NCBI RefSeq assembly: GCF_023184515.1
Contig: NZ_JAAHBP010000008.1
Span: forward strand, 124,001-188,000
Source of the DNA: Streptomyces sp. D2-8
GTDB taxonomy: Bacteria; Actinomycetota; Actinomycetes; Streptomycetales; Streptomycetaceae
DNA length: 64,000 bases
Direction: 5' to 3'
This document shows positions 43,798 to 52,098 of the stretch, one piece after another. How positions within the stretch are numbered: the first letter of the stretch is position 1; each line of letters starts with the position of its first letter. A program made the position numbers and the translations under genes. The notes under the pieces were generated by a model. It was not told where the DNA came from, ran no database searches, and was given only the letters and a program-made list of their open reading frames with translations.

Positions 43798-44844
43798 ATG
43801 TCTTCGACCGAGCTGCCGTTCGTGCCGCCCGCCAATGTGCTGCCGAAGGTGGGGACCGTCCGGGTCGCGGAGGGTGAGCACCTGCGGTCGGTCGAGCTGC
43901 CCGGGGCCACGCTGACGGTCCGGTCGAGGCCTCCCGCACGCGAGGGGCTGCCGCCCGCGCTGTACGTGCACGGGCTCGGCGGTTCCTCGCAGAACTGGTC
44001 GGCGCTGATGGCGCTGCTGGACGGCTTCGTCGACGGCGAGGCCATCGACCTGCCGGGCTTCGGCGATTCCCCGCCGCCGGACGACGGCGACTACTCCGTC
44101 ACGGGGCACGCGCGCGCGGTCATCCGTTACCTCGACGCCTCCGGGCGCGGTCCCGTGCACCTGTTCGGGAACTCGCTCGGCGGCGCCGTCGCCACCCGTG
44201 TCGCCGCGGTTCGGCCCGATGTGGTCCGTACCCTCACGCTTGTGTCGCCCGCTCTGCCGGAAATCCGAGTGCAGCGCGCCGCCGTGCCCACGGGGCTGCT
44301 GGCGGTGCCCGGTGTCGCCCTCCTCTTCACCCGGCTCACCCGCGAGTGGACGGCGGAGCAGCGGGTCCGGGGCGTGATGGCGCTGTGTTACGGGGATCCC
44401 GGGCGGGTGACGCCGGAAGGATTCCGCAACGCCGTGCAGGAGATGGAGCGGCGGCTGCGGCTGCCGTACTTCTGGGACGCGATGGCGCGCTCCGCGCGCG
44501 GGATCGTCAACGCGTACACGCTGGGCGGCCAGCAGGGGCTGTGGCGCCAGGCCGAACGGGTTCTCGCGCCGACTCTCCTCGTCTACGGCGGCCGTGACCA
44601 GCTCGTCGGCTTCCGTATGGCCCAGAAGGCGGCCCGGGCCTTCCGTGACTCCCGGCTGGTGACGTTGCCCGATGCGGGTCATGTGGCGATGATGGAGTAC
44701 CCGGAGACCGTGGCTATGGTGATTCGTGAACTCCTCGAAGAGGCCGGAGAGTTGGGCGCTAGGCGGGCGAGGCGGGCCGGCCGGGCGGATGCCGGGGGCG
44801 ACGCCGTCGACAGAGAAGGAACCGACGAGAGCATGGGGGGCTGA
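43798..44844 (+). CDS. alpha/beta-fold hydrolase
   Basis: At 348 residues, YVHGLGGSSQNWSALM is the oxyanion motif, IDLPGFGDS the next strand, and HLFGNSLGGAVATRVAA the nucleophile elbow with Ser. VYGGRDQLVGF and DAGHVAMMEYP give the acid and base. It resembles broad-specificity esterases or haloperoxidase-like hydrolases. No SD is visible. Stop at 44844 is eight bases before the next start, so the two are probably in one operon. Confidence 0.88.
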   Translation: MSSTELPFVPPANVLPKVGTVRVAEGEHLRSVELPGATLTVRSRPPAREGLPPALYVHGLGGSSQNWSALMALLDGFVDGEAIDLPGFGDSPPPDDGDYSVTGHARAVIRYLDASGRGPVHLFGNSLGGAVATRVAAVRPDVVRTLTLVSPALPEIRVQRAAVPTGLLAVPGVALLFTRLTREWTAEQRVRGVMALCYGDPGRVTPEGFRNAVQEMERRLRLPYFWDAMARSARGIVNAYTLGGQQGLWRQAERVLAPTLLVYGGRDQLVGFRMAQKAARAFRDSRLVTLPDAGHVAMMEYPETVAMVIRELLEEAGELGARRARRAGRADAGGDAVDREGTDESMGG

Positions 44845-44852
44845 GGCGCGAC

Positions 44853-46547
44853 GTGGGACGCCACAGCCGCCGCGGGCCGGTCGTCAAGGGCGACAGCGCG
44901 GACACAACCGCAGTACGGGACGGCCGGGCCGGGGCCGCGCAGGGGCAGGGGCAGGCGCCGGACGCCGGCCGGGGAGCCCGGACCGCACCGCCCGGTGCCC
45001 CACAGAGTGGCTGGCCCTCGCAGGGCCCGCGCAGGATGCCGGGACCGCGGCCCGCGCAGACGGACGGGACGCCACCGCACGGCGTGCCGCGTCTGCCCGA
45101 CGGCTGGCACCCGGACGGCACACCGGCCCAGGGCCTCCCGCGCCTGCCCGACGGCACGCCGGTCCGTGGGGTGCCCCGCCTCGCCAACGGCACACCGGCG
45201 CGGGGCGTGCCGCGCCTGCCGGACGGGACGCCCGCGCAGGGCATGCCGCGGTCGGCTGACGGGGCTCCGGCGCGAGGTGTTCCTCGGCCGGCTGACGGGA
45301 CTCCCGCGCAGGGCGTTCCCCGGTTGCCGGACGGCACGCCCGTGCACGGGGTGCCCCGGGTGTCCGGCGGCACGCCGGCGTTCGGCGTGCCTCGGTTGCC
45401 CGACGGGACTCCCGCGCACGGCTTCCCGCACGCACGTGGCGGGCACCCCGAGCAGCGGGAAGCCGGCGGCGGCTGGGGCAAGTCGAGGGGGAGCGGCGGG
45501 GGGCCCGCCGACGCGAGTGTGCCCATACCGCGGCAGCGCCGGGCACCCGTGCCCGGACCGCGGCAGGACTATCTCGACGCCTTCGTCGAAGAGGAGGACG
45601 ACGTCTTCGCGCCTCGCACGCCCGCCTCCGCGCACGCCGCGGACGCCTACGCCTCCGTCACGGACTGGAACGTCGGCACCCCGGCCGACTCCGGGGCCGG
45701 CGGCCACGACGACGCGGGGCCCACCGGCACGCCCGTGCCGGGCAAGGGCGGCAAGGGCCGTGCCTTCACCGGCATCGCGGCCGCGGCCGTCACCACCGTG
45801 CTGGCCGTCGTCGTCGCCGGGCAGGTCGCCGACGACCCCGGCGGCGCCGGCGTGCAGTCGCAGTCCGCCACGGACCAGGCCCGCGACGTCCGGGACTCCG
45901 CGTCCCGCGCGGACGGCCGGGCACCCGCCCCCGAGGCGGCGCCGCTGACGTACGACGAGAAGATGGGCAGGGTCTACCCGCTCGGTGCCGAGCTCAAGGG
46001 CTCCGGGAAGTTCGACGCCGTTCCCGGCATCGCCAAGGCGCCTGGTGCCGGGCAGAAATTCACCTACCGCGTGGACGTGGAGCAGGGGCTCGGGCTGGAC
46101 GGCGCGCTGTTCGCCGAGGCCGTGCAGAAGACGCTCAACGACCCGCGCAGCTGGGCCCACAACGGCGCGCGCACCTTCGAGCGCATCTACTCCGGCAAGC
46201 CCGACTTCGTGATCACTCTCGCCAGCCCCGGCACGACGGCCGACTGGTGCGCCAAGTCAGGCCTGGACACCACCGAGGACAACGTCTCCTGCGACTCGGC
46301 CGCGACCGAGCGCGTGATGATCAACGCCTACCGGTGGGCGCAGGGCTCGGAGACCTACGGCGACAGCAAGATCCACGCCTACCGGCAGATGCTGATCAAC
46401 CACGAGATCGGCCACCGCCTCGGCTACGGCCACGTCACCTGTGACAAGGACGGCGACCTCGCGCCGGTCATGCAGCAGCAGACCAAGTTCCTCGACCACG
46501 ACGGCATCCGCTGCCGCGCCAACGCCTGGGCTTATCCCGGGAGCTGA
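44853..46547 (+). CDS. membrane-anchored DUF3152 zinc-metalloprotease-like protein with tandem repeats
   Basis: At 564 residues, residues about 65-195 are tandem decapeptides of the type GVPRLPDGTPAQ. A TM lies near residue 310 (AFTGIAAAAVTTVLAVVVAG). The C-terminal 190 residues are the DUF3152 domain with NHEIGHRLGYGH, a HExxHxxGxxH zinc motif as in metzincins, with Glu as a likely base. The domain is extracytoplasmic. Rv3207c has the same place in mycobacteria. The GTG start at 44853 is near the previous stop. Proteolysis is not demonstrated. Confidence 0.85.
   Translation: MGRHSRRGPVVKGDSADTTAVRDGRAGAAQGQGQAPDAGRGARTAPPGAPQSGWPSQGPRRMPGPRPAQTDGTPPHGVPRLPDGWHPDGTPAQGLPRLPDGTPVRGVPRLANGTPARGVPRLPDGTPAQGMPRSADGAPARGVPRPADGTPAQGVPRLPDGTPVHGVPRVSGGTPAFGVPRLPDGTPAHGFPHARGGHPEQREAGGGWGKSRGSGGGPADASVPIPRQRRAPVPGPRQDYLDAFVEEEDDVFAPRTPASAHAADAYASVTDWNVGTPADSGAGGHDDAGPTGTPVPGKGGKGRAFTGIAAAAVTTVLAVVVAGQVADDPGGAGVQSQSATDQARDVRDSASRADGRAPAPEAAPLTYDEKMGRVYPLGAELKGSGKFDAVPGIAKAPGAGQKFTYRVDVEQGLGLDGALFAEAVQKTLNDPRSWAHNGARTFERIYSGKPDFVITLASPGTTADWCAKSGLDTTEDNVSCDSAATERVMINAYRWAQGSETYGDSKIHAYRQMLINHEIGHRLGYGHVTCDKDGDLAPVMQQQTKFLDHDGIRCRANAWAYPGS
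45061..45440 (+). repeat. tandem ~30-base repeats coding Pro/Gly decapeptides
   Basis: About 12 units of 30 bases, each coding a variant of G-x-P-R-L-P-D-G-T-P, lie in the DUF3152 gene. They differ mainly at third positions and at two of ten residues, so they are old rather than recent copies. Confidence 0.75.
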
Positions 46548-46718
46548 CAGGCGTCACAAGGCGGTGCGGCGCGGCTCGCGGTGACATGCTCGGAAGGTTC
46601 GTTCACATTCCTGGCGCATTTCTGGGCATGTCACCCCCGTCACGTCTCCGTTTCGCGCCGCCGTCGAGCTGGCGAACATCGGAGTGACCCCGCTCTGCGT
46701 GGCCGACATTCGCGGGCC

Positions 46719-46931
46719 TTCGTCGCCCACGACCTGGCCGTCGTCCGCCAGGTCGGCGATCGGGTCGCGGTGATGCGGCGGGGCGGGATCGTCGAGGAGG
46801 GGCCGGTCGGGCGGGTGTACGAGTCACCGCGCGGCCCCTACGCCACGCGGCTGCTGGCCGACGTACCGGCGCTCGACCCGGAGGTCGCCGCGCGACGCCG
46901 GGAACAGCGACGGGAGTTGGGTGCGGCATGA
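46719..46931 (+). pseudogene. C-terminal remnant of an oligopeptide ABC transporter ATPase
   Basis: The frame reads FVAHDLAVVRQVGDRVAVMR, then GGIVEEGPVGRVYESPRGPY and ends ELGAA, which is the H-loop and C-terminal part of DppF/OppF-type ATPases. The Walker A, Walker B and signature motifs are missing; upstream the sequence is not related. A longer reading from 46581 begins with unrelated residues. No neighbouring permease is found, so it is a relic. Confidence 0.6.
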
Positions 46932-47013
46932 CGATCCGTGTCCGCTTGATCTCCTAGCGCGACAGAACGCGACCCGCACGGGAAAGTTACGACCGTTCAC
47001 CCCTTTTGGTGGT

Positions 47014-47035
47014 GCGACGGACAACCGTCCGTCGC
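47014..47035. promoter_or_regulatory. inverted repeat upstream of the glycosyltransferase operon
   Basis: Nine-base arms GCGACGGAC and GTCCGTCGC are separated by AACC. It may be an operator or an RNA hairpin in the leader. The lack of other signals leaves its role open. Confidence 0.4.
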
Positions 47036-47120
47036 GCCACCGCCTTGTCCGCATACGTTCGTCCCGCTGCGAGCCGCCGGGCAACGGCGGCTCCCCATAC
47101 GGGAGATCGGGGGTGCACTC

Positions 47121-48842
47121 GTGCGCATCGGACTGCTTACGGAGGGTGGGTATCCGTATGTGAGCGGTGACGCCAGGCTCTGGTGCGACCGGCTGGTGCG
47201 CGGGCTCGCCCAGCACGAGTTCGACGTCTACGCGCTCAGCCGCAGCGAGCACCAGGAGGACGAGGGCTGGATCCCGCTGTCACCGAACGTCCGCAGGGTG
47301 CGCACCGCGCCGCTGTGGATGGCCGAGGACGACGAGGTGGCGCTCGGGCGCCGCGCACGCCGGCGGTTCACCGAGTGCTTCGGGGAACTGGCTGCCGTGC
47401 TGTGCGGGGCGTCGGGGAGTCCCTCCCGCGCTGCCGGGGGGCTCCCCGGGGGTGCGCCCGCCTCTGAGGCGGACCGTTTCGCCAACGCTCTGTACGGGCT
47501 CGCCGAACTCGCCCGCGAGGAGGGTGGGGTGGCGGGAGCTCTCCGGTCGGAGGTCGCTGTGCGCACCCTGGAACGCGCCTGTCGCGCGCCCGGCGCCCAT
47601 CGCGCGGCGCGCGAGGCGCGCGTACCGGATCTGCTCGCCGTCGCCGCGCATCTGGAACGCGCTCTGCGCCCCCTCTCCCTCGACTGGTACGAGGACGACG
47701 GGCTCGGTGCGGTCGACCTCTGTCACGCCGCGTCCGGTGGCACGGCCGCCCTGCCCGGCCTGCTGGCCCGGCACTTCACCGGCGTGCCCCTGATGGTGAC
47801 CGAGTACGGCGTTCGCCTGCGGACGCACTACCTCACCGCCCCGGACGCCCCACCCGCCGTGCGGTCCCTGCTGGCGGCCTTCCAGGGCCGACTCGCCGCC
47901 GAGGCCTACGGGCGGGCCGAGGTCGTCACCGCCGGCAACACGCACGCCCGCCGCTGGCAGGAGCGCTGCGGCGCCGGCCGCGAGAAGCTCCGCACGGTCT
48001 ACCCCGGCATGGACGCCCGGCCCTTCGCCGAGCTGGGCGAGTCCCAGGACTGCGTGGACCCGGACACGCTCGTCTGGGTCGGCCGCGTCGAGCCCGCCAA
48101 GGACCTGGTCTCGCTCCTGCACGCCTTCGCGGAGGTCCGCAAGCAGGAGCCGAGGACGCGCCTGCGCATCGTCGGCGCTCCCACCGGCCCCGAGGGCTCG
48201 GCCTACCTCGATCACTGCAGGACACTGGCCGCTCAGCTCTTCCCCGACGAGGCCGAGGGCCCGCACACGGCCGGGGACAACCCGGTGTCCTTCGAGGAGA
48301 TCGGCGGCCCCGAACTCCCGGCCGCCGCCGACGCCTACGCCTCGGGTGCCGTGACCGTCCTCTCCAGCGTCGTCGAAGGCTTCCCCATCGGCCTCGTCGA
48401 GGCCATGCTCTGCGGGCGCGCGACGGTGTCGACGGACGTCGGCGCGGTCGTGGAGGTCATCGGCGGCACAGGGCTCGTCGTACCGCCGCGCAATCCGCGG
48501 GCGCTCGCGGAGGCGTGCGTGGCGCTGTTGCGCGACCCCGAGCGCCGAGCGCGTCTGGGCGCCGCCGCTCGCGCCCGTGCCCTCGAACTGTTCACGGTCG
48601 AGCAGAACATCGAGGCATTTCACGGCATTTACCTGGAGATCGTCTCGTGTGCGCCCATCCGCCGTGGCGTCCTCGACGGAGCAGGGGAGCCGCTGCCGTT
48701 CGCGGTTCCCGCCGAGGCCCACGTGCCCGTCCGCTGGACCGCCGCCTCGCCCCGCCTCGCCGCCCGCAGCGGCCCCGGCTGGGCGGCAGACAGACCCGTA
48801 AGCGCCACCACTCCCGTCCCCGCCCCGGAGGGTGCGCGATGA
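47121..48842 (+). CDS. PelF-like glycosyltransferase (GT4, DUF3492)
   Basis: At 573 residues, the start RIGLLTEGGYPYVSGDARLW is the signature of the DUF3492 domain found at the N-terminus of PelF, the cytosolic UDP-sugar polymerase of Pel exopolysaccharide. The second half is GT-B with WVGRVEPAKDLVSLLHAFAEV, then VLSSVVEGFPIGLVEAMLCGRATVSTDVG, which has the E-x7-E donor motif. A Gly/Ala/Ser-rich insert near residues 98-113 (coded by 47407-47456) looks added. GTG 47121 has GGGGGTG five bases upstream. It overlaps the next gene by four bases. The sugar is not known. Confidence 0.82.
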   Translation: MRIGLLTEGGYPYVSGDARLWCDRLVRGLAQHEFDVYALSRSEHQEDEGWIPLSPNVRRVRTAPLWMAEDDEVALGRRARRRFTECFGELAAVLCGASGSPSRAAGGLPGGAPASEADRFANALYGLAELAREEGGVAGALRSEVAVRTLERACRAPGAHRAAREARVPDLLAVAAHLERALRPLSLDWYEDDGLGAVDLCHAASGGTAALPGLLARHFTGVPLMVTEYGVRLRTHYLTAPDAPPAVRSLLAAFQGRLAAEAYGRAEVVTAGNTHARRWQERCGAGREKLRTVYPGMDARPFAELGESQDCVDPDTLVWVGRVEPAKDLVSLLHAFAEVRKQEPRTRLRIVGAPTGPEGSAYLDHCRTLAAQLFPDEAEGPHTAGDNPVSFEEIGGPELPAAADAYASGAVTVLSSVVEGFPIGLVEAMLCGRATVSTDVGAVVEVIGGTGLVVPPRNPRALAEACVALLRDPERRARLGAAARARALELFTVEQNIEAFHGIYLEIVSCAPIRRGVLDGAGEPLPFAVPAEAHVPVRWTAASPRLAARSGPGWAADRPVSATTPVPAPEGAR

Positions 48843-50209
48843 GCGACTTGGGCGAACTGGACCGTCCGGGAACCCCGTCCAGCCCCGGCGCGTGGGACGC
48901 CCGTTCGGAGCAGCAACTGGACCCGGCGGCCACGGACTCGATGGCCACGGATTCGGCGGCCACGGGGCCGGCGGCCACGGACTCGACCGCCTCGGAGGCG
49001 GACGCCGATCGCAAGGTGCCCGGGAGCCGGGAGCCGGACGCCGATCGCCTGGTGCCCGGGAAGCGGGAGCCGGCCGCCGACCGCAAGGCGCCCACCCCGC
49101 GTCGGGGCGCCGCCGACCCGGTGAAGGCGCTGATGCACCGTCACCGGGAGCTCTGCGAGCGTGCGGTGGACCCCCTCGAGATCGCCGCGGGACTGGAGGC
49201 GCACGGCATCACCGACCGGACCGCCGCCCGCTTCCGCCACCGGGACGTCTTCTCCCTCGCGGAGGAGATGTACGCGCGCATCTCCCGTGACGGAGACACG
49301 CCCCTGCCCGCCGCGCCCACCGCTCCCCGGGTGCGCGCCGACTGGGCTCTGCTGACCCTCCTGCCCGGTGCGCTGTGTGCCGCCACCGTGACCGCCGTGC
49401 ACCTCACCCACGGGCAGTCGCGCCTGTTCGCGGCCGCAGCCGGCGCCCTCGCCGTGGCCCTGGCCCTCCGCGCGGCCCTGCGCCGAGGCCCCCTGAGCAG
49501 GACCGATGCGGACCGGCCCGGGCCGCGACCCGGCGCAGCCTCCGGCCGGACCACCCCCTGGACCCTGTGGCTCCTCACCTACTCCCTCCTGGGCAACGGC
49601 CTGCTCCACAGCGCTCTCACCGGAGGCCCCGACGCCCTGCCCACCGGCACGGCCGACGGCTCCTGGCCCCTCACCGCCGCCCCGGTCCTGGCCCTCGCCC
49701 TGGCCTGCGCGCCCGCCGCCTGGACCGCGCACCTCCTCACCGCCCGTGCCCGCCGCAAACTCGCGGCCAGCCGCGGCCTGGAGGACTTCGCCGCCTCCGT
49801 ACGCCCCCTATTGCTCGGCACGTTCGCCCTGTTCCTGGGTGCCCTGGCGGCCCTGCTCACCCTCTGCTCGGCGGTCCTCGACGAGCCCGCCGCCTACGCG
49901 CAGGCCCTCGCCCTGGGCGCCCTCCTCTTCCTGGCCCGCCTCCTCACCACGCACGGCTTCACCTACGCCCCCGCCGTGGTCCTCACCGCGACGGCCACCG
50001 TCGAGGCGGCCGCCCTCGCCACGGTCTTCGCCTCCCGCCTCTCCGGTTTCGGCTTCCTGGCCACCCCCGTCGAAACCCTCGTCACCACCTGGGGCCCCGA
50101 CAGCGTCCCCACGCTCGCCTGCGGAGCGGCGGCCCTGGCCCTCCTGGTCCACACGACCCGCAAGCTCACCCGGGCCTCGGCCCACGCACCGCCGGAGCCC
50201 GCCCGGTGA
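48839..50209 (+). CDS. 8-TM integral membrane protein of the glycosyltransferase operon
   Basis: At 456 residues, the first 160 residues are cytoplasmic, with Ala/Asp/Thr repeats (MATDSAATG) and a helical bundle with DPVKALMHRHRELCERAVDPLEIAAGLEAHG, which might be a small regulatory domain. Eight TMs follow from residue about 165. It has no sequence I can assign to PelG, which has twelve TMs and a MATE-like fold. ATG 48839 overlaps the stop of the glycosyltransferase (ATGA). It could help export or scaffold the polymer. Confidence 0.78.
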   Translation: MSDLGELDRPGTPSSPGAWDARSEQQLDPAATDSMATDSAATGPAATDSTASEADADRKVPGSREPDADRLVPGKREPAADRKAPTPRRGAADPVKALMHRHRELCERAVDPLEIAAGLEAHGITDRTAARFRHRDVFSLAEEMYARISRDGDTPLPAAPTAPRVRADWALLTLLPGALCAATVTAVHLTHGQSRLFAAAAGALAVALALRAALRRGPLSRTDADRPGPRPGAASGRTTPWTLWLLTYSLLGNGLLHSALTGGPDALPTGTADGSWPLTAAPVLALALACAPAAWTAHLLTARARRKLAASRGLEDFAASVRPLLLGTFALFLGALAALLTLCSAVLDEPAAYAQALALGALLFLARLLTTHGFTYAPAVVLTATATVEAAALATVFASRLSGFGFLATPVETLVTTWGPDSVPTLACGAAALALLVHTTRKLTRASAHAPPEPAR

Positions 50210-50294
50210 CCGCCGCGGGCACCGGCCCCACCGCCGCAGGCAGCACCCGTCCCATCCCTTCCTTTCCACCCTTTCCGCCCCGAGGAGAACCCGC

Positions 50295-50342
50295 ATGACC
50301 ACCCACCCAGGAGCCCCGGCCGCATGGGGAGCCGCGCGATGA
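50295..50342 (+). CDS. possible 15-codon leader ORF coupled to the epimerase gene
   Basis: ATG 50295 with GAGGAG eight bases upstream codes MTTHPGAPAAWGAAR and stops in the ATGA overlap at 50339-50342. Because the SD is better than that of the epimerase, translation of this short ORF could feed the downstream start. Whether it is expressed is not known. Confidence 0.35.
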   Translation: MTTHPGAPAAWGAAR

Positions 50343-51298
50343 GAGTCCTGCTGATCGGAGCCAACGGCTACATCGGGCGCTTCGTCGCCGACCGTCTGCT
50401 CGCCGACCCGGCCGTGCAGCTCACCGCCCTCGGCCGCGGTGACGACGCCGACGTCCGCTTCGACCTCGCCTCCGGCAGCCCCGGCGCCCTCACCCGCTTC
50501 CTCGACGCGGTCCACCCGGGCGTCGTCGTCAACTGCGCCGGCGCCACACGTGGCGGGGCCCGCGAACTCACCCGCCACAACACCGTCGCCGTGGCCACCG
50601 TCTGCGAGGCCCTGCGCCGCAGCGGCTGCGGCGCCCGGCTGGTGCAGATCGGCTGCAGCGCGGAGTACGGCCCGAGCCAGCCCGGCTCCTCCACGGCCGA
50701 GGACGCCGTGCCCCGGCCCGGCGGTCCGTACGGCGTCAGCAAACTCGCCGCCACCGAGCTGGTCCTCGGCTCCGGCCTGGACGCCGTCGTCCTGCGCGTC
50801 TTCTCACCGGCCGGACCCGGCACCCCCGCCGGCTCCCCGCTGGGCCGTCTCGCCGAGGCCATGCGCCGCGCCATGCAGTCCGGCGACGGCGAGCTGAAAC
50901 TCGGCGGCCTCGGCGCGCAGCGCGACTTCGTCGACGTCCGCGACGTGGCCCGTGCCGTCCACGCCGCCTCGCTCTCCGCGGCGCAGGGAGTCATCAACAT
51001 CGGCTCCGGCCGCGCCGTACGCCTGCGCGACGCCGCCGCGGTCCTCGCCCGCGTCGCCGGATACGGCGGTGCCCTCCACGAACTCGACGGCCCGCCCGGC
51101 GCCCTGCGCACGGCCATCGGCCACCCCCGCCCCGACCCCGACCACGCGCCCCCCGTCGCGTACCCGTACCCGGACGGCTGCGGCAGCTGGCAGCAGGCCG
51201 ACGTGCGCACCGCGCGCGACCGGCTCGGCTGGCGTCCCCGGATCGGCCTGGAGGAGTCCCTCGCCGACATCTGGATGGAGGCGGCATGCCGCATCTGA
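50339..51298 (+). CDS. NAD-dependent epimerase/dehydratase (extended SDR)
   Basis: At about 319 residues from ATG 50339 (or 324 from ATG 50324), the start is MRVLLIGANGYIGRF with the GxxGxxG nucleotide fold. YGVSK is the catalytic Tyr-Lys motif and a Ser-rich strand (LVQIGCSAEYGPS) precedes it. The substrate is probably a nucleotide sugar; UDP-GlcNAc/UDP-GalNAc 4-epimerase would fit a GalNAc polymer, by context only. The 3' end overlaps the next gene by 13 bases. Confidence 0.85.
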   Translation: MRVLLIGANGYIGRFVADRLLADPAVQLTALGRGDDADVRFDLASGSPGALTRFLDAVHPGVVVNCAGATRGGARELTRHNTVAVATVCEALRRSGCGARLVQIGCSAEYGPSQPGSSTAEDAVPRPGGPYGVSKLAATELVLGSGLDAVVLRVFSPAGPGTPAGSPLGRLAEAMRRAMQSGDGELKLGGLGAQRDFVDVRDVARAVHAASLSAAQGVINIGSGRAVRLRDAAAVLARVAGYGGALHELDGPPGALRTAIGHPRPDPDHAPPVAYPYPDGCGSWQQADVRTARDRLGWRPRIGLEESLADIWMEAACRI

Positions 51299-52035
51299 CC
51301 AGATCCCGGCGACACACCTCGAGTACGGAACTCCGCCCCGGCGTCGGCGTCCCCGGCTACGCGCACCCCCTCCTCGCCCCCACCGAGTGGGGCGAGCTGA
51401 CCCGCCCCGGCACCCCGCTGCACTGGGTCGTCCTCAACGTGGCCGACGGCCCCGGTGCCCGCCCCGACCCGCACTGCCTGGAGGCGGCCGGCCGCCTGCG
51501 CAACGCGGGGATCCGCGTCCTCGGGCATCTCGACACCCGGTACGGCACCCGGAACTTCGGCGAGCTGATCTCGGACGCCCACCGGTTCGTCGACTGGTAC
51601 CAGGTCGACGGATTCCTCCTGGAGCGCTGCCCGGCGGACCACGCCGGGCTGCCCGAGGTCCGCCGCACGGTCGCCACGCTCCGCGTGATCCGTGACGCTT
51701 CCCACATCGTCCTCGGCCACGGCATCCACCCGCACCCCGGCTACGTCGAGCTCGCCGACCAACTGGTCACCTTCTCCGGGCCCTGGAGCGACTACCGCTG
51801 GTCGCAGGTGGCCGAGTGGACCGCCGATCATTCGCCCGAGCGCTTCTGCCACTTCGTCCACGGCGTGCCCCGCCCCCACCTGGCCGAGGCGCTGCGCATC
51901 GCCCGCTGGCAGGGCGCCGCGACGGTCTGGATCACCGACCACACGGACGACGGCGGCCGCATCGACCCCTGGGAGGCCATGCCCGGCTACTGGGACGAAT
52001 TCGTCTCGCGTATCGGAACGGGTGTCTCGGAATGA
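51286..52035 (+). CDS. spherulation-specific family 4 (spherulin-4) protein, likely inactive GH-like fold
   Basis: At 249 residues, the TIM-barrel pattern of spherulin-4 (PF12138) is followed: GVPGYAHPLL at the start, WVVLNVADGPG, GIRVLGHLDTRYGTR, VDGFLLERCP, and GIHPHPGYVELADQLVTFS. In the active homologues I know, the fourth motif ends with a D-E pair and the sixth with F-E; here they are L112-E113 and F-S. The catalytic Asp is thus missing and the enzyme may only bind glycan. There is no signal peptide. ATG 51286 overlaps the epimerase end. It is the last gene of the operon. Confidence 0.8.
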   Translation: MPHLTRSRRHTSSTELRPGVGVPGYAHPLLAPTEWGELTRPGTPLHWVVLNVADGPGARPDPHCLEAAGRLRNAGIRVLGHLDTRYGTRNFGELISDAHRFVDWYQVDGFLLERCPADHAGLPEVRRTVATLRVIRDASHIVLGHGIHPHPGYVELADQLVTFSGPWSDYRWSQVAEWTADHSPERFCHFVHGVPRPHLAEALRIARWQGAATVWITDHTDDGGRIDPWEAMPGYWDEFVSRIGTGVSE

Positions 52036-52098
52036 AAAAGTGCATGGCACTGTTACGGGGAGAACAACCGTAGTGATTGACCGACCAACGGAGTCCCC

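Larger units (their letters stand above)
46548..47120. other. 573-base region between the DUF3152 gene and the glycosyltransferase operon
   Basis: It contains the ABC ATPase remnant and a perfect hairpin (47014-47022 with 47027-47035, loop AACC). Between 46548 and 46718, no gene is seen. The hairpin lies about 85 bases before the operon start and could be an operator or transcript leader. Confidence 0.5.

Noticed and set aside
46581..46718. Extension of the ABC ATPase remnant
   Set aside because: The first 46 residues are not similar to any ATPase part; there is no SD.
48515..48838. Upstream extension of the 8-TM membrane protein
   Set aside because: It overlaps the glycosyltransferase in another frame. 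The ATGA overlap start has better context.
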